Origin: Siderastrea siderea
Taxonomy: Eukaryota > Cnidaria > Anthozoa > Scleractinia > Rhizangiidae
DNA: 64,000 bases
Reading direction: 5' to 3'
NCBI GenBank assembly: GCA_964030785.1
Contig: OZ034971.1
Location: 13,760,679 to 13,824,678 of the forward strand
Of this stretch, positions 33,755 through 47,800 are shown piece after piece; positions within the stretch are counted from its first letter, which is position 1; each line of letters starts with the position of its first letter. Below the pieces are notes generated by a model, which was not told where the DNA came from, searched no databases, and saw only the letters and a list, made by a program, of their open reading frames with translations. Both the position numbers and the translations under genes were made by a program.

Positions 33755-36700
33755 GTATCCTTCACTATAGATTTCTGATTTTTGTCTCAACTTTGAAAAC
33801 ATGGAACTCCTACGGCATTTACTCCTGAACTTTCTGTCATGTGACAGATAACAAGTGACAGGTAATTAACCGGCCGTCACCATAAGGCGACCACCGGTTA
33901 AAAATTGGGCTGCATTGGTTTTTTTTTTTTCGTCGCTTGCCTAAGTCATCCGGTTTTGCCTTGGCCAACGCAGTGTAAACTTCTCGGTTTCTCTTGACGA
34001 TAACCTCAAACGTCGCTTCCGGTTATGACGTCTTGGAGCCGTTGCGTCATGATTACGTCGCACAATGTAAACAAAATTGAAACGCGTCACATCTCACTAC
34101 CAACGTTATATCTAATCTGTCAACGTTCCATGCTTATATGACACAGACAAATCACTGCTCACCTTGTGGTAGCGGTATAAGGTAGCGGTACATTTCTTAC
34201 ATATTTCGCATTCGCAAGTAACGCTACCTTTACCAAAAGTAAAATATGAATAACTATTCCATCGCGTGATACGGACCCTTCGCATTGTGACCTGGAGAGA
34301 AATGGGTTTCACTAATTTCGCTAATGTTTACACATGTTTTATTTGTTTCAATGAATGCTTCACTTCTTTATAGTGGCGAAGTTGTCATATCACAAAGAAA
34401 ACAAACGTGCTCTACTAATTTCACCAATTCTTGCAACATGTTTAAATTGTTTCGTATTACCTTTTTGCATTTCCAAAGCTAATTGTTCGTTTTTAGAAAA
34501 GATCTTTTTGAAAATCGTTACTAATTCCGAGTTAGCTGGTTTACTTTTGCAACCGGGATTCTCGGGTTAGCAACCGGATTTAAACATTATGTCATGAGAT
34601 ATTTGTGTGAGATTGATGTGACGATTTTGCTTTCCCTGACGATCTGCTGGTGTTTATCAAGCATTATTTTTTGATTTTACTGCTTTGCTCACCGTTTGTA
34701 TTCACGGTCTACTGGCACAACAGCAAATATTTTGTCGTCTCTGTATAAACATTCTCAGTTGTGGGCGAATTTATACCGAATTTGCTTCTTTTTTTTTTCA
34801 GCAGATTAAATAGAAAGCGATAAGAAAGATAAGCTGAGTCATCAGAGTTTAAACATTATGTCATCCAGTAACGTAGACTACGAGCAGTCTCTCTTTCCCC
34901 TCAGGGATAGTCGAGGGAAACGAACAAGCGAGCCAGCGCGAAATCGCCTGCCACGTTGAAACGTGACGCGCGTGTCGAGCCGCTAGTGTAGTGACGCGCG
35001 TGTGACGCGCGTGTGACGCGCGTGACGCACGTGTCGAGCCGCTAGTGTAGTGAGCCGGCTCACTACACTAGCGGCTCGACACGCACGTCACGTTTCTGTC
35101 AACGACGCAAGAACTTTTAAACTACCTTTAATGCCACTAGTGCTTCAATCAAATCCTCAACCATCCCATCCTTTAAAATCCAACGGGTATCTTTGGCTTT
35201 TTTCACTATATTTCACTATTTCCCACCATTGCACATGCTCAAAACGAAAAGTTCGGGCCGGTCTTAACTCTATTTGTGTTAACATAATTCCCCGGTCTGA
35301 CTGCAGAACGGTCTGAGTCATTCGTGTCGGTTCAGCTTCCGGAATGAGACAGACCGGTCTGAGCTGGCATTTCAGATCGGTTTAAGAGCACTTCTCTGGG
35401 AAAGTGAAGCAAACTTGGAAATGAAAATTTTTAACACCCCTTCATTTTTTGTGTGGAGGTAGGTTGCCTTGGGGGATGAACAAAAACAAGCATATTTTGA
35501 TTGGCAGATGTATTGTTGCCATGGTAACCGCACTTGGTCACGCAAGCCTCAGGTTCATGTTTTGAACTAAAATTTCACTCTCAAAATATAAAAATATACG
35601 AGTCTAGTTCTCTGGTAAATGTGAACCAAATCAAACGAAATCCCTGCACAAAGTAGAGTCGTTCTTCTAGTTTATAAAAATCATTCTAAAAATATTTTGC
35701 AATTTATGAACAAGGAAAAAACTGTCGCTTTATCATAGTGCCTGTCGGCCATTTTGACAAGTGGGAAAATCAAGCACAACCAATTTCGCAATTTTTCACA
35801 AAGTACTCAATTTCTTGAAACCAAATTAGCAGCAGAATTAAAACGGTTATTGTAGTTTCTAAATATCATAAAATAATTCTGGGGAAAGTTATATTTTCGC
35901 CATGGCCGTTCAAGACATACAAGGCAAATTGCAAAAAATTGCAAGATTGGAGATTTTGAGGGCCGCACTATTTGGCCTAAAAAGGCCTAATAAGGATGAA
36001 ATCAGCTTGAAAATATTTTTCTGTCACCTGGTCTTTTACGTAAATGTGATTAATAAGGTTTCGGCTCGCGAATTTGGTGAAATCTAAATTAATACAAAAG
36101 CCTACCTGGTAAGTTTTGGCAATTTCTTCAGAACGATTTGTCGTGTGGGTGTCGCCTTCGCTCCCTCCATTTACTTGACCAAATTGAGCACAGACACTAG
36201 CAGCAAGGCCAAATCAAATAGTTCGCCACATCAACATCCATTTTTCTGCGTTTCAGACCACAAATTATGTTGCATTTATCCGCATGACTCGATAAGCAAC
36301 AGGGGACGTTCCATTTTTTATCCGAACCCCCCCTAAGGATGGCACGTTTCTGCACCAGGGGAGTCGGATTTTTAAATCAAAGGAGCCGCCAAAAAATGAA
36401 CGCTTCGGAAATTTTTTCAAAGGTTCCGCCAAAAAATGAACCCTTCGGATTTTTTTCTTCAAAGGGTGCCGCCAAAACTTTGAGGGGTCGGAATCCTGCC
36501 ATCTTTAGGTGGGGTGCGGGTAAAAAATGGAACGACCCCGGCTGGCCGCCATGCCAAAACACATCCGTGATTAATGTTTGTGATTTCTGCCGTCGATTAC
36601 CAAACCTCTTCAGCGCAGTTCATCCAGAAAGCTTGATAAATGCTTACCGATCACTCTACTAAGCGAATGCATTATCTGAGAACAATAAAGAGTAATGCTT

Positions 36701-39700
36701 TTCGCTGAAATCGAGCAGTGCGCGCTCGATTGCTGAAATGTTGACTAAACGAACACACCGGAAGTAAGGAAGACGCGACTGCTGACCGGATGTAACACAA
36801 TACAAATGGTGTTGCAACGGATGTAAATGTTTTTAGGATATCTCGTGGTTCTTTTGGCTATGGGATTTTGCCTGTCGATCTGGTATTAAAGGCGGATGGT
36901 TTTACAGTGACAAAATAACAACAAAGATATAATTGCCAGATACAATCGTACCAGAGAAGTTGAACTTTAATTTTACCGACGATGAGTGTCATGACTGTCA
37001 TCTGCATTTTTGGCAGACGCAGCGCAAGAGTACATGAACGCAGTGGTGCAAACATCGATCAGAAACAAGCAGATTTCGTAACAACGTCGTTGTCCTCGTT
37101 AAAGGCTACGCCGTTTTTTGTTATTAGCTGAATCTTAAACAACAACAACAGTTAAAAAAACCTCGTATTCTCCGGGTCGTCTCCAAAATACTGTGCAGGA
37201 TTTTATAATACTGATAAACTTAATCCAGACTGGAATAGGCGTCGCATTCTTTTAAACTACGACTGCCCCTTATAGCTGCAATTCCAGGTGATGTTAAGGT
37301 ATTTAACTTTAAACTAAACGAATGGGGGTGATGAGTTAAATCGTTTAAATCCCCGGCGGGTATAACCCTTGGGTGGGTACTCTGCTCTGGGTACTGTACT
37401 TTAATTGCGCTATACTTATATACTATTTATCAATGCTTTTTTGGTTTATGATGTTACCAGAGGTCAGGTAAGACTCGTTGATTACTATACTCTATTGCCT
37501 GAAAGTTACATCCTTCACAGCGACACGTATCTATATTGCTCATATCTAAGAGTACCCACGGTGGGGGGGGGGGGGGGGAGGGGATTAAACTAAATAGCTA
37601 GAATATTCACTATGTTCTATGCAAAGTACATGGCCTCGTGGATATGAAATTGGAAAGTGCGTCGACGTACGGCTCTTTCTTTCGGCCTCCCGACACGCCC
37701 TGAATGCCGGCATATGCTCTTGAGATTTGGTAGTGTTAGCTTAGCACGAAGTTGATCTTTATTTTACAAGGCCATCTTCTTGTAGGTGAAACAACAGCTG
37801 TCCACTTCGGACACAGATTGCTCTTCTTCTTGCATTGTTGTTAACGAAGCTGATATTTCTTCAGCCACCTCATGGATCATGGACACTCTTTCGCTTGGCA
37901 GCCATACGCGAGAAGTATGAGGTAATCTGTTGTGGGGTTAAGAATTCGTCAACGGCAAATAATCGTTTGCCATCCTCTCCACGAGCTCGCCTCATCTGCC
38001 TGGCCACATCTTCACTGCTGCTCTTTTCTCCAGTTTGTTCCTCAAGGTTGAACTTGGCATCCAGAAACCTTTTTTGCTTCTCGCTGAAGCGCACTTTCTT
38101 TGCACTGAATTTGAGGGCCCAACCCATTTGGCATTTGTCTGAAGCACAATAAGTCGCTGCGGCACCATTAACAGGTAGGCTTTGTTGCTTCCTAGTTTGC
38201 CCCTCTTGGAGATGTTTAGCGTAGCTAATCTTGGCTTGATCTTGAAGAGTTATCCTTTCGAGAGACCTTGTGTGTGCACCAAACTCACAGTGACGCTCCA
38301 ATGCTGAATACCTAATGAACGTCTTTGTACAGCTTTGCTCAGGACATGTGAACATTCTGGTCGTCTGACATTTCTCAGCTCCTTCGCTACTCAGGCTTGT
38401 ACTTCCTTCAGACAAATTAGAGTCACTCAGATCACCATCGGCCGCGTCACTGCTGCGATCATCAACACACACAGGCTATATACGGAGAAATGGAAATAAT
38501 TTACAAAGAGTTTATTTTTACTCAGCGTTCAACTCAGAGTAAATTTCATGATGTCATTTCGTGATTATTACATTGTTATGCTGTTGTTTACCTTTTTAGC
38601 TCTTTGAAAAACCTCTACGAAGTCAACAAGACCAAAGCTCTCAGATTCTTCCCCAAGCCAGGCGAAGTCAGTGTTACCTGGAACTATTCAAAGGTCTATA
38701 TTAATCGTAAGCCGTAAGTCCTCAAGGGGGAGAGGTGGGGGAGTGGGGGTGTGAGGGGGGGGCGGGGCACAAATATGATACGATAAGGTACGATATCACT
38801 GACAGGTACGGAAAAATGTCTAATTAATAGTCGGTCACTTGTCAAGTAAGACGTCACATCCCGCCAAAATGACGATATAAATTGAAAAAACCTCCATATG
38901 ATAATAATTCTCATCATTATCATTATCATTATCATTTTAACAATGAATACCTGATTCAAACGAATTCCATGGGAAGAACTTTCCAGGTCCTAAATCATAA
39001 GCACGGAAAGCTGTAAATCCATCACTAGTGAAACTAAAGTTGTTGAGTTTACTGATACCGTCCAACTTGTAGCTTTTTGCGCCCTTTTGCACATCCATAA
39101 CAGTGACACGGAGGCCTGGGACGCCTCCCCTCCATTCTGTGGCTTGTTTGAGTTCGCCAACATTCGTAACCGATCCACCTTCATTAACGAAGCTCTTGAC
39201 ATGCGCCTTTATTTGGGCGGCCTTTCTATCACATGAGCCCTTTCCGCCTTGCGGGTCACTAAAATCTACATGATTGATTTGAATGCCACTTCTTTTCGAC
39301 AAGATATCCACTGACAGTATGATTTCTGCCAAATGATAGCATCCGGCGTTGTCTTGGCGGAAAAACGAGCTGACAATCTCCGGGTGTTGCTTCTTTAACA
39401 ACCGAAGCACGTGGTCCATGATTAAGACGACCGCAGTGGAATCTTGAAGACCAGATTGAATAATGTGTATAAACGTCTGGGATTCAAGCTTACCACTGAC
39501 TTTCCTAAGACACACTGATACATGCCAAGATATCCCGCGCTTGCCAAAGAAATGGCTTTGGGCTTCGCGGTACTGGGCACTGAGGTATGAACTTCATCGC
39601 AAAGTCTTGCACAATCAGGACACATGACGGGTCCAGAAATTCCAGCACTTCCAGTCGGGCACGATCTTGGTTTATGCTTCTTAGCTGGTGGGCTTTCCAT

Positions 39701-42700
39701 GCTGCTATGGCCTCGCTAGCTTTCTGGACAAGGAAGACCGCCTCATCTTTATCGTCTTCACTTTCAAAATTAGCTACATCCACCTCGGATTTGACATCTT
39801 CAATAACCTAGGAAAAAGACCATGCCCAAAAATCATTAAAATGAATAACTAATGTTATTATTGTTTACTTTTGTTATAAATTATAATTATGATAAGAATA
39901 AGAATAATATGAATAATAATAATGACGACGACGACGACGATGATGATGATAATTTTGTTTATAATAATAAACCCGCCAAACTTCGTAAGTATAGCTCTAA
40001 CTGTGCTTTACAAAATAGATTTAAAAGCTAAACACAAGGTGATTCCACTGGTCTATTAGCAAGTATTTTGTTCTGAAATAGCAAATGAGAATAAATGCAC
40101 CTTATTCAACTGTGAGCACCTGTCGCACGTTTGGTTGTGCTCGTGATTGCATCGGTCTTGATAATGGCAGTCTTTCCCATCACTCAGTGCAAACTTGATG
40201 CAATGATCTGCAACTGAGCACTCTGTTGACACGTGCACCTGGAAAATCAGAACGTTTGGATGTTACCACACAAAAAAGAAAGTACTGTATGAAAATACAC
40301 GTAATACACTCTACCTTATAATCTCCTTTTAAGTACTGCTTTGCTTCCGTTAGTGATTCTTTCAGTTGAGTCGCTTTTTCATTTGTCATGCCGGTTTGCG
40401 ACAGCTTGTCGACAATTGCCCTCAGATCATCAAAGGCCTTCGTTCCTTCTGCTAGATAATTGTCCAGGCCTTGCATACACTTTCTTACAGAAGCACCGCA
40501 GCTCTCAGAGATCACTTTCAGCAAGGTGCTTTTCCCAAGTGGCTTGAATCCCGTCTCCTGGCAGAAATGGAGGTACTGATCGTGACGAGATGGAATCAAT
40601 AGCCTGATCACGTTAGGAATTTCCATACTTTCACCAGACGTGAGCCGCAGTGTTCTCCTTCCAAACGGCAAGTCTTGAATTACATTTTGACTGGTGATAA
40701 ATTCAATAAAGTGCTCGACTTGACCTGGATCAATCCGCTGTCTCAGTATCGTATTCTTTTTTCCAATCTGTGATGCAAGTGCTTGTGCTCCGTACTGGAT
40801 TCCATGACGGCGAGCCTCAGTGAAACGTCTTCGAGAAAGATATGGTATCAGCTTCTGTAGATCGTGAAATGAGAGCTTATCCGCTATGACGCTTAGGATA
40901 TTTTTTCGCGTACTAGAATGAGTACGGACAACAGTGATGATTCTGCTTTGGGCTCGTTGTATCGATCATTGATGCCTGGCGATGCCTTTAAAGCACCCCA
41001 TAACAACCCTGCATCATTAGGCGCAATTACTTCGAGCACACTGCTTACGACGTCTTCCATCTTCGATATGTAATACTTTTGGGTGTGGCCTCTACCCATC
41101 CTACACGGAGAGTCCTGGTTATCGGGCTGTGGCCCTCTATACTCAGTAGCCTGTTTACAGCTTCTAGTTTCTCTGAACTTCTTTGTCGACTGTTGCCGAA
41201 AAGGACTTCATCGTCACTATCATCACTAGCATCATTTTCTATGCCAACCATACTCCAGGAAAGATCGAACTTCTTGGGTGTGGTAGATAGTGAACTGACT
41301 GCATGAAGTCTTTGAATGCAGGTAGTTTTACTTGGGCGGTCAACGGGACTCTAAAAAAGACGGAAATATCCGAACCTTTGGATAAATAGGCAGTTGAAAG
41401 CGCTTTTGAAAGCTTATGATTAAAATCATTGTATATACTCACTGGTAATTACCTGTGGAAGTTCTGGCTGTTTGGATGCGGCAAGAAGCCTCCTGCACTC
41501 TCTTCAGACAGCTGCAATATAAAACAGAGCAAATTCGTAGCTCAAAAAATTGTCTTTTAAACTTTAGTATAAGCGATTCTTTCCGCATTTTTTAATGTCC
41601 TTCTAGGTCCTAACCTCCGAGAAATACGTTTTCACTGTATTTGGTAATGTATATTACTCTCCAACACTAAGGTTCTGTTATAGAAGGTAATAGGCATTCC
41701 GCAACTGCCATATTTTGTGCTTCCTATACCTCAAAAAAGCTTTCGTTTTTCCCCTAAAGACCGTAACCGCTATAATTGCTTGACCGTAAACCACCAGATA
41801 AATACGAATGTACCCGCAAACCAACACTCACACTTCACTGCATATGTACTACGTTCCCGAGAGGGGCGTGGGGGTGGGGGTCTTTGCTCGCAAGAAGCAC
41901 CTGTACGAATGAACGGACGAATGAATTAATGAATCAATGAATGAGCGTCCGAGCGAGCGAGCAAAGCAACCAACAACGAACGAACGAACGAATGAATCAA
42001 TGAATGAACGAACGAACGAACGAACGAAAGAGTGAATGAATAAAATGTAAATGAAAGAGTAGCGAATTAATCAATGAATGAACGAAGGAATAAACGAGCA
42101 AACGAACCAACGAACGAAACAACGAATAAATAAAAAAGTAAACGAAAGAGTAGGTGATAACCCTCATAAAACAAAGTTAATCAATTTAATTTAATTTTGG
42201 TTTTGGCTGTTATCATACTAGATCCTACGGGAATGAGCTTTCCTGTCGTCTCCTTGATGTATATGGATTGCTGTTTGACCAGACCACGGTCCCCTTTCAC
42301 TGCACTTTTGTGGTGCGCCAGTTCAGGTGGCACTTGACAATATTTACCTCGGCCTCTCCAGTAAATTCCTAAGCGATCTCTGTGGTATTGACAAATTATA
42401 AGCTTCTGTGCATCGTTTCGATTAACATCAAAAAATCCTAGTAAAAAAAAGTGTCCGCAGATGTTGAGTGCTTTGATGTTAACAGACTTAGAAAAAGCAC
42501 AACACGCAGTGTGAAAATGCAAATAAGAATGAATAGCTGAATAATGGATTAGGCCAAATGTTTTATTTACTTACCAGCACGCACGGCAAAGAATCAGATC
42601 CATCTCGTCGCGTATTTCATCTCTAATTTTGCCAAGTCCGTATGTTTGCACGTGCCTGGATATATCCTTGTTACATTCGCTGAGTGTTGCATTCTTTCCA

Positions 42701-44829
42701 GTGCACGCACAAACCTCCCCTTTGTGACTTGAAAACGAACAACTTTCGGCCATGTTTACTGTTTTGTCTTGACCAGTTTATTTACCTCCACTCTCCAATA
42801 TGCAAATTTCCTTTTCAGCACAATTTGATCGATAGTACAAATACACTTCCGGTCAGCATTTTTCAGACACTCCCCCATCAAAAAGAAAAAATGGACAAGC
42901 ACTAAATACATGTAACAAGTAATTAAAAAAATTATCAACCTAGAGAATAAAAATCTGTTTTAAAGGCAGAGGTGGCTCGACAAGTTTACTGCTTTTTTAC
43001 TAATTGGTAGGCATTGATTAAATATTCCAACTTCGTAATTTCTGATGTGTACGCTAGTGCCCAGATCAGTGACAGATCAGAACATGCACTTAATTATATC
43101 ATTTATGCCGAACAATAAATGAACAAGTAAAAAAACAAATCCAGAAACAATTTTAAGGTTGTGTAAAAACATTAAAGTGCGTTTATAAGGTTTCTTTTCT
43201 AGCCATCATTATGATTGAAAAAATAGTTATATTATTAGATCGAATCTTTGCCTTTCATAGCTTTATTATATATTAATATATATTTATAAAGACAAGCACA
43301 ACGAAGGAAAAGCCTCGAGGTTGTTTTCTCTACAGTTAAAGCCACAAAACCAAACAAAACAGAAAAGCAAAAATTACATCTTAAAAGTACATCCGGTCAG
43401 CAGTCTTGCTACTCGCATTTCCGTTGTACAATTTCGAGCTTGTCAACAACAAGTCGTTCGCTTCACTATCAACGCGTACGTTTCGATTTTAGCAAAGCAC
43501 GTTGGACTGGATTGTTTACAGGCACGCATTTACCAAGTACAGTTACTACGATGCGTTTATTTATAGAATAACTCTCTGGATGGACAATATAATGAATTTT
43601 GGTACTCGGCCGGCGATAAAAACAAGGGAAGTGTGAAATGGCGAACTCTTGTTTATCAAGCATGCAGATTAATGTATCATCACTTGTGGTCTAAATCGCA
43701 CGAAAAATGGAATTTGATGTGGCAAACTGTTAGATTTGGCCTTTTTGCTGGTAGCTGTGTTTAATTTAGTCAAGAAAATGGAGGGAACGGAGGCGAAACC
43801 CACACGACAAATCGTCCTGAAGAAATTGCCAAAACTTGCTAGGTAGGCTTTTGTATTAATTTAGATTTCACCAAATTCGCATACCAAGATCCTATTAATC
43901 ACATTGAGGTAACAGACCAGGTGACAGAAAATTATTTTCGAGCTGATTTCGTCTGTCTAAAGCCTTTTGAGGCCAATAGTGCGGCCCTCAAAATTGCCAT
44001 TCTTGCATTTTTTTTGCAATTTGCCTTGTGTCTCCTGAACGCCCACGGCCAAAATATAACCTTCCCCAAAAAGATGTTACTATATTTAGGAACTACAGTA
44101 TTCGTTTTAGTTCTGATGTTAATTTGGTTTCAAGAAAGTGAGTACTTTTGGAAAAATTGCGAAAATGGTTGTGCTTGATTTTCCCGCCTGTCAAAATGGC
44201 CGACAGGCATTATGATAAAGCGACATCGTTTTCCTTGTTCGTAAAAGTCGCAAAATAATTTTACGATAATTTTTATAAACTAGAAGAATGGCTCTTCTTT
44301 GTGCTGGGTTTTCGTTTAATTTGGTTCACATTTACCAGAGAACTAGACTCGTATATTTTTATATTTTGAGAGTGAAATTTTACCTTAAAACATGAACCTG
44401 AGGCTTGCGTGACCAAGTGCGGTTACCATGGCAACCATACATCTGCCAATCAAAATATGCTCGTTTTTGTTCATCCCCCAAGGTAACCTACCTCCACACA
44501 AAAAATGAAGGAGTGTTAAAAATTTTCATTTCCAAGTTTGCTTCACTTTCCCAGAGAAGTGCTCTTAATGTAAACAGGCATTAGTATGGAGACCGATCTG
44601 AAGTCGTAACCGGTCTGAGTTCATACTGGTCTCATGTAATCAGGGTGCAGAGAGTAAAGCGTCATACATGAGATCTTGTACAAGTGCCCTCCATTATTGC
44701 CGTTCCCACGACCATTGATAAGCTTCCCCGGCCAGGGACCCCAGGGGTTCTTGGTAGAGTGAGCTACCTGATTCTCCAAATCCTGATCCTAGTGTAGTTC
44801 AGACAACATTAAATCTTATTAAGGGGAAC

Positions 44830-44860
<31 letters not shown>

Positions 44861-47800
44861 CGGGGAAGTGGAACAGAAAAATTTCGATTAATCAACGTAA
44901 CAGACTGATAAGGTAAATTGGCCATCGTAGAGAATTTGAAAGCTGACGTTTCGAGCGTTAGCCCTTCGTCAGAGCGAATCAAGGATTTTGTTAGTTGCGC
45001 TTGGGTTATATGGAGAATGGTGGAGCTACCCTACTGATAGGAACATGGCATCGTAAAAAACAAGAATAAATTAGCTGAATGGAAAGCGTTAGTTGATACC
45101 GTGGGGATTAAATGTGCCGCTTTGGAGGTGCATTAACTAGGTGATCTGATTAACGTCGTGTCCAAGTAGCTTTTGTTTTTAATAGGCACAAAAAAATTAG
45201 TCGCGATAACGAGGTGCTCGTATGGCGAGTTCCACCGTACTACATTGTCATAAAACGCTTCGGGCATTCCTTAGGCCACTTAAGGCATCGTTAGCGCCGC
45301 CTTATTTGCATAAAATCTACTAATAAATCATGACTTTGCGGACATTTGACAAAAGCTCTCAAACTTGGTAGTCATTTAAAGCTTTGTGGCCTCAGGTTAA
45401 GGTTTTAGTATCGAACGTTTGTGTCACGGTAAAAAATCTTTACAGTAAAATGGGGTACGAAAATAAAATAGAATTAAGTCTTTTTGAAGCGTGCCCATAT
45501 TAACGATAAAAAACACCGGCGCTCAGCACGTCAAATATTCACACAATTACAAACAAAATATACATTTTCTGAAACCTTAAAGGAGCTACGTCACGGATGA
45601 CGCATATGAAAAAAACTGGCCAACATTTTCAAGTTTATCATTCGTAATCCGTCTTAATCTCCTTCAGTCGTAACCATCCTTGTTTGCTTTTGATTTATTA
45701 TTACTTCTTTGGTGTTTTTCTACCTTAGGAAACTATTATTTTGAGGTCTCCTTCAATGTGAAAGTAATTTCTTGTCAGTTCGGAAAAATACATGAAAATA
45801 CCGTGACATAGCTCCTTTAATAAACAAAGAACTCATATTTTGCGCCACTTTTGCTTAAATCTCCTTGGAGATAAAGCTACACCTTATTGAGAGAAGGCAA
45901 CGTCTTGAGAGAAGACGTTTTACGCGCGAAGTTTATTTGCAGACGCTTTAACCTCGACATTTATAAAAGGCCATATCTTAAACACTTAAGAGGAAACAAA
46001 AATTCTTATTCATCGTAGTTAAATCCAGCATATCTGCAAGTCCCCTGCCAATTTACACGGAAATCGGTCGCATACTTAGCGAGAATAAAGTGTCCAAACT
46101 TCGCTTGTATGCTCAAAATTGAATTCAAGAAAAAGCGATTTTTAGATGTCTGAGGATTAAGAAATTGTTTACACAATGGCGTTTTCGACTCACGACTTTG
46201 ATCCAATCACATGCAATCATCCAGTGTCGGCAGAATAGCCCTCGACGTGGAACCGTCGACCCTCGACGAAACGATAGACTCGAATGTATTTCTCTGAATG
46301 TGCGTGTCAAGTACAACAAGCAGACACGTGCTGCAGAAAACTCACTAATCATGTATCTACTTCTGCGCCTAATCTTTGAATTTTTTTTCGTATCACTGAC
46401 CTCGATGGAGAAAGCGTCAACTTGTGGACTGATCTGTTGCAGCAGAGACAAAGGTGGAAGAAAACGAAGTAAGTATTTCGTTGCGCGTAAGTTTATTTGT
46501 TAAAGTTCAAGCTGTAGAAATGCCTTCAAGTCGTTTCTTTATTTGAGGCTACAAATGGCAATAGACATTTTCGGGATGAATAAAATAAACAACTAGAGAA
46601 TTTTTGCTCTATTTAATCTAGTCGTACGCAAAGTTACTACATTGATCCACTTCTACCACAATAAACGGACAGCTGTCATTACAAACATGCGGCCGCTTCG
46701 TTCATCCGTTTTGAGCAAAACGCATGACCGCTATCTGAAGCTCTGCCACCGATTCCATGTTCTTTTTGTGGCTGTTCTTGGGTACTTTTTCTTGAACTAG
46801 CCACTTCTGTTACCATTTATTGGGGACAAATTGATCGTAGAAGGAATCTTTGTTGCATACTCCGGCCCGATTGAAACTTGATCAATGATTTACATTATAT
46901 TTCATTTTCTTTTTTCCTGACCGATTCCCGAGAGATTTTGTTTTGATATAACAAATTTAACGTTGAATAACAAAGCAATTAAAAAAGCAACTTGAAAGAG
47001 GCTAAATTGGTGGAGAGTTACTGCAATTTCGCAAGTTTGCAAAAAAGTACATCGCGTGCAACATTTGATATGTTGCAATTGTTAATAAGCTGACGAAAAA
47101 TGTTTGACTTCACCTCTCATCAATCTTACACTTTCTTATCCTTTCTGCGTTTTAAATCTCTTGAACTAAATAAGGTTTTAATCTAAAACTTGTACCATTC
47201 GATAGCTCTTTTTTCCTCAAGGACATATAATGTATGTCAGGATCGAGAATAATTCAATTTTTTCTCTTCCGTGTATCCTTAAGACGGAAATAGGTCACAT
47301 GACTTGAATGTAAATGACAGATACCACCATACAAAGCTAATTCATTATAAGGTCTTATGATATAAAAGAATGACACCCAAAAATATTTAATTCTATCTCA
47401 TAATAATGTACCTCATTTTACTCTGAAGTTCATGGAATGAAAAGAGGTTTGCTTGTATGCGGGAGAACTGACGGGTAAGTGTGCAAACTAGCATTATTAC
47501 AATACCTGTTGAAAGCAAAAACTAGAAAGCCGTTAATTCTCGCTCGGAGAGCGAACCTTTGCCCCAAGTAGTAAGTGAGTACATATTCAAAAAGAAACAT
47601 TCGTAATTTAAGATACTTTGAATGACCTTCAGTCATATAACTGGAGCTTTGGCTACCTGTGGTCACTGGTGACATTATAGGGTTGATAACGACGTGTTCA
47701 AATAAGAAAATGAATGAGTGTTCCACTGAATTATTTTGGCATAAAAGAACATTGGCATTTGAGAACAGGAGGAAAACGCCAGTGGAGACTGCTTTCTGCG

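Larger units (their letters stand above)
33870..35339. other. Copy-B-only sequence left of the large transposon, no gene
   Basis: Homology to copy A ends near 33,868 (GTGACAGGTAATTAACCGG). The stretch contains a retroposed-looking block with 17-bp direct repeats (34,579-34,864) and a near-perfect palindrome (35,021-35,092), described separately. Repeated CGGTCTGA strings at 35,290-35,360 lead into the large inverted repeat. Confidence 0.45.
37870..42753 (-). pseudogene. Decayed multi-exon DDE/RNase H-like gene of the large transposon
   Basis: Minus-strand exons with good splice sites run from ATG 42,753: 42753-42575 (Cys/His-rich start [17 protein letters not shown], donor GTAAGT), one near 42,470-42,210, a short exon near 41,519-41,463, 41,365 down to about 40,315, 40238-40101 (C/H cluster), 39807-38951 (core), about 38,678-38,593, and 38,478-37,870 (C2H2 and C-terminal helices). 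Phases agree from 40,315 to the end. Reading-frame changes not explained by introns occur near 41,243, between 41,240 and 41,110, near 40,965 and near 39,575, so this copy is inactive. I know the family only as uncharacterised proteins common in cnidarian genomes. Confidence 0.6.
35340..44637. mobile_element. ~9.3 kb DNA transposon with ~0.97 kb terminal inverted repeats
   Basis: The segment 35,340-36,304 reappears in reverse complement at 43,650-44,637 (roughly 80-85% identical by eye, with small indels), and everything between is absent from copy A. Immediately after the right repeat the homology to copy A resumes at AGGGTGCA. The interior carries a minus-strand multi-exon gene with a DDE-like core (37,870-42,753), a MITE (36,302-36,539) and simple repeats. 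No target duplication was found; sequence left of the left repeat may be a nested or older insertion. I cannot assign the superfamily. Confidence 0.7.

Noticed and set aside
43921..44178. Membrane protein gene in the right inverted repeat
   Set aside because: The mirrored copy in the left repeat has frame-breaking indels, so coding constraint is not supported.
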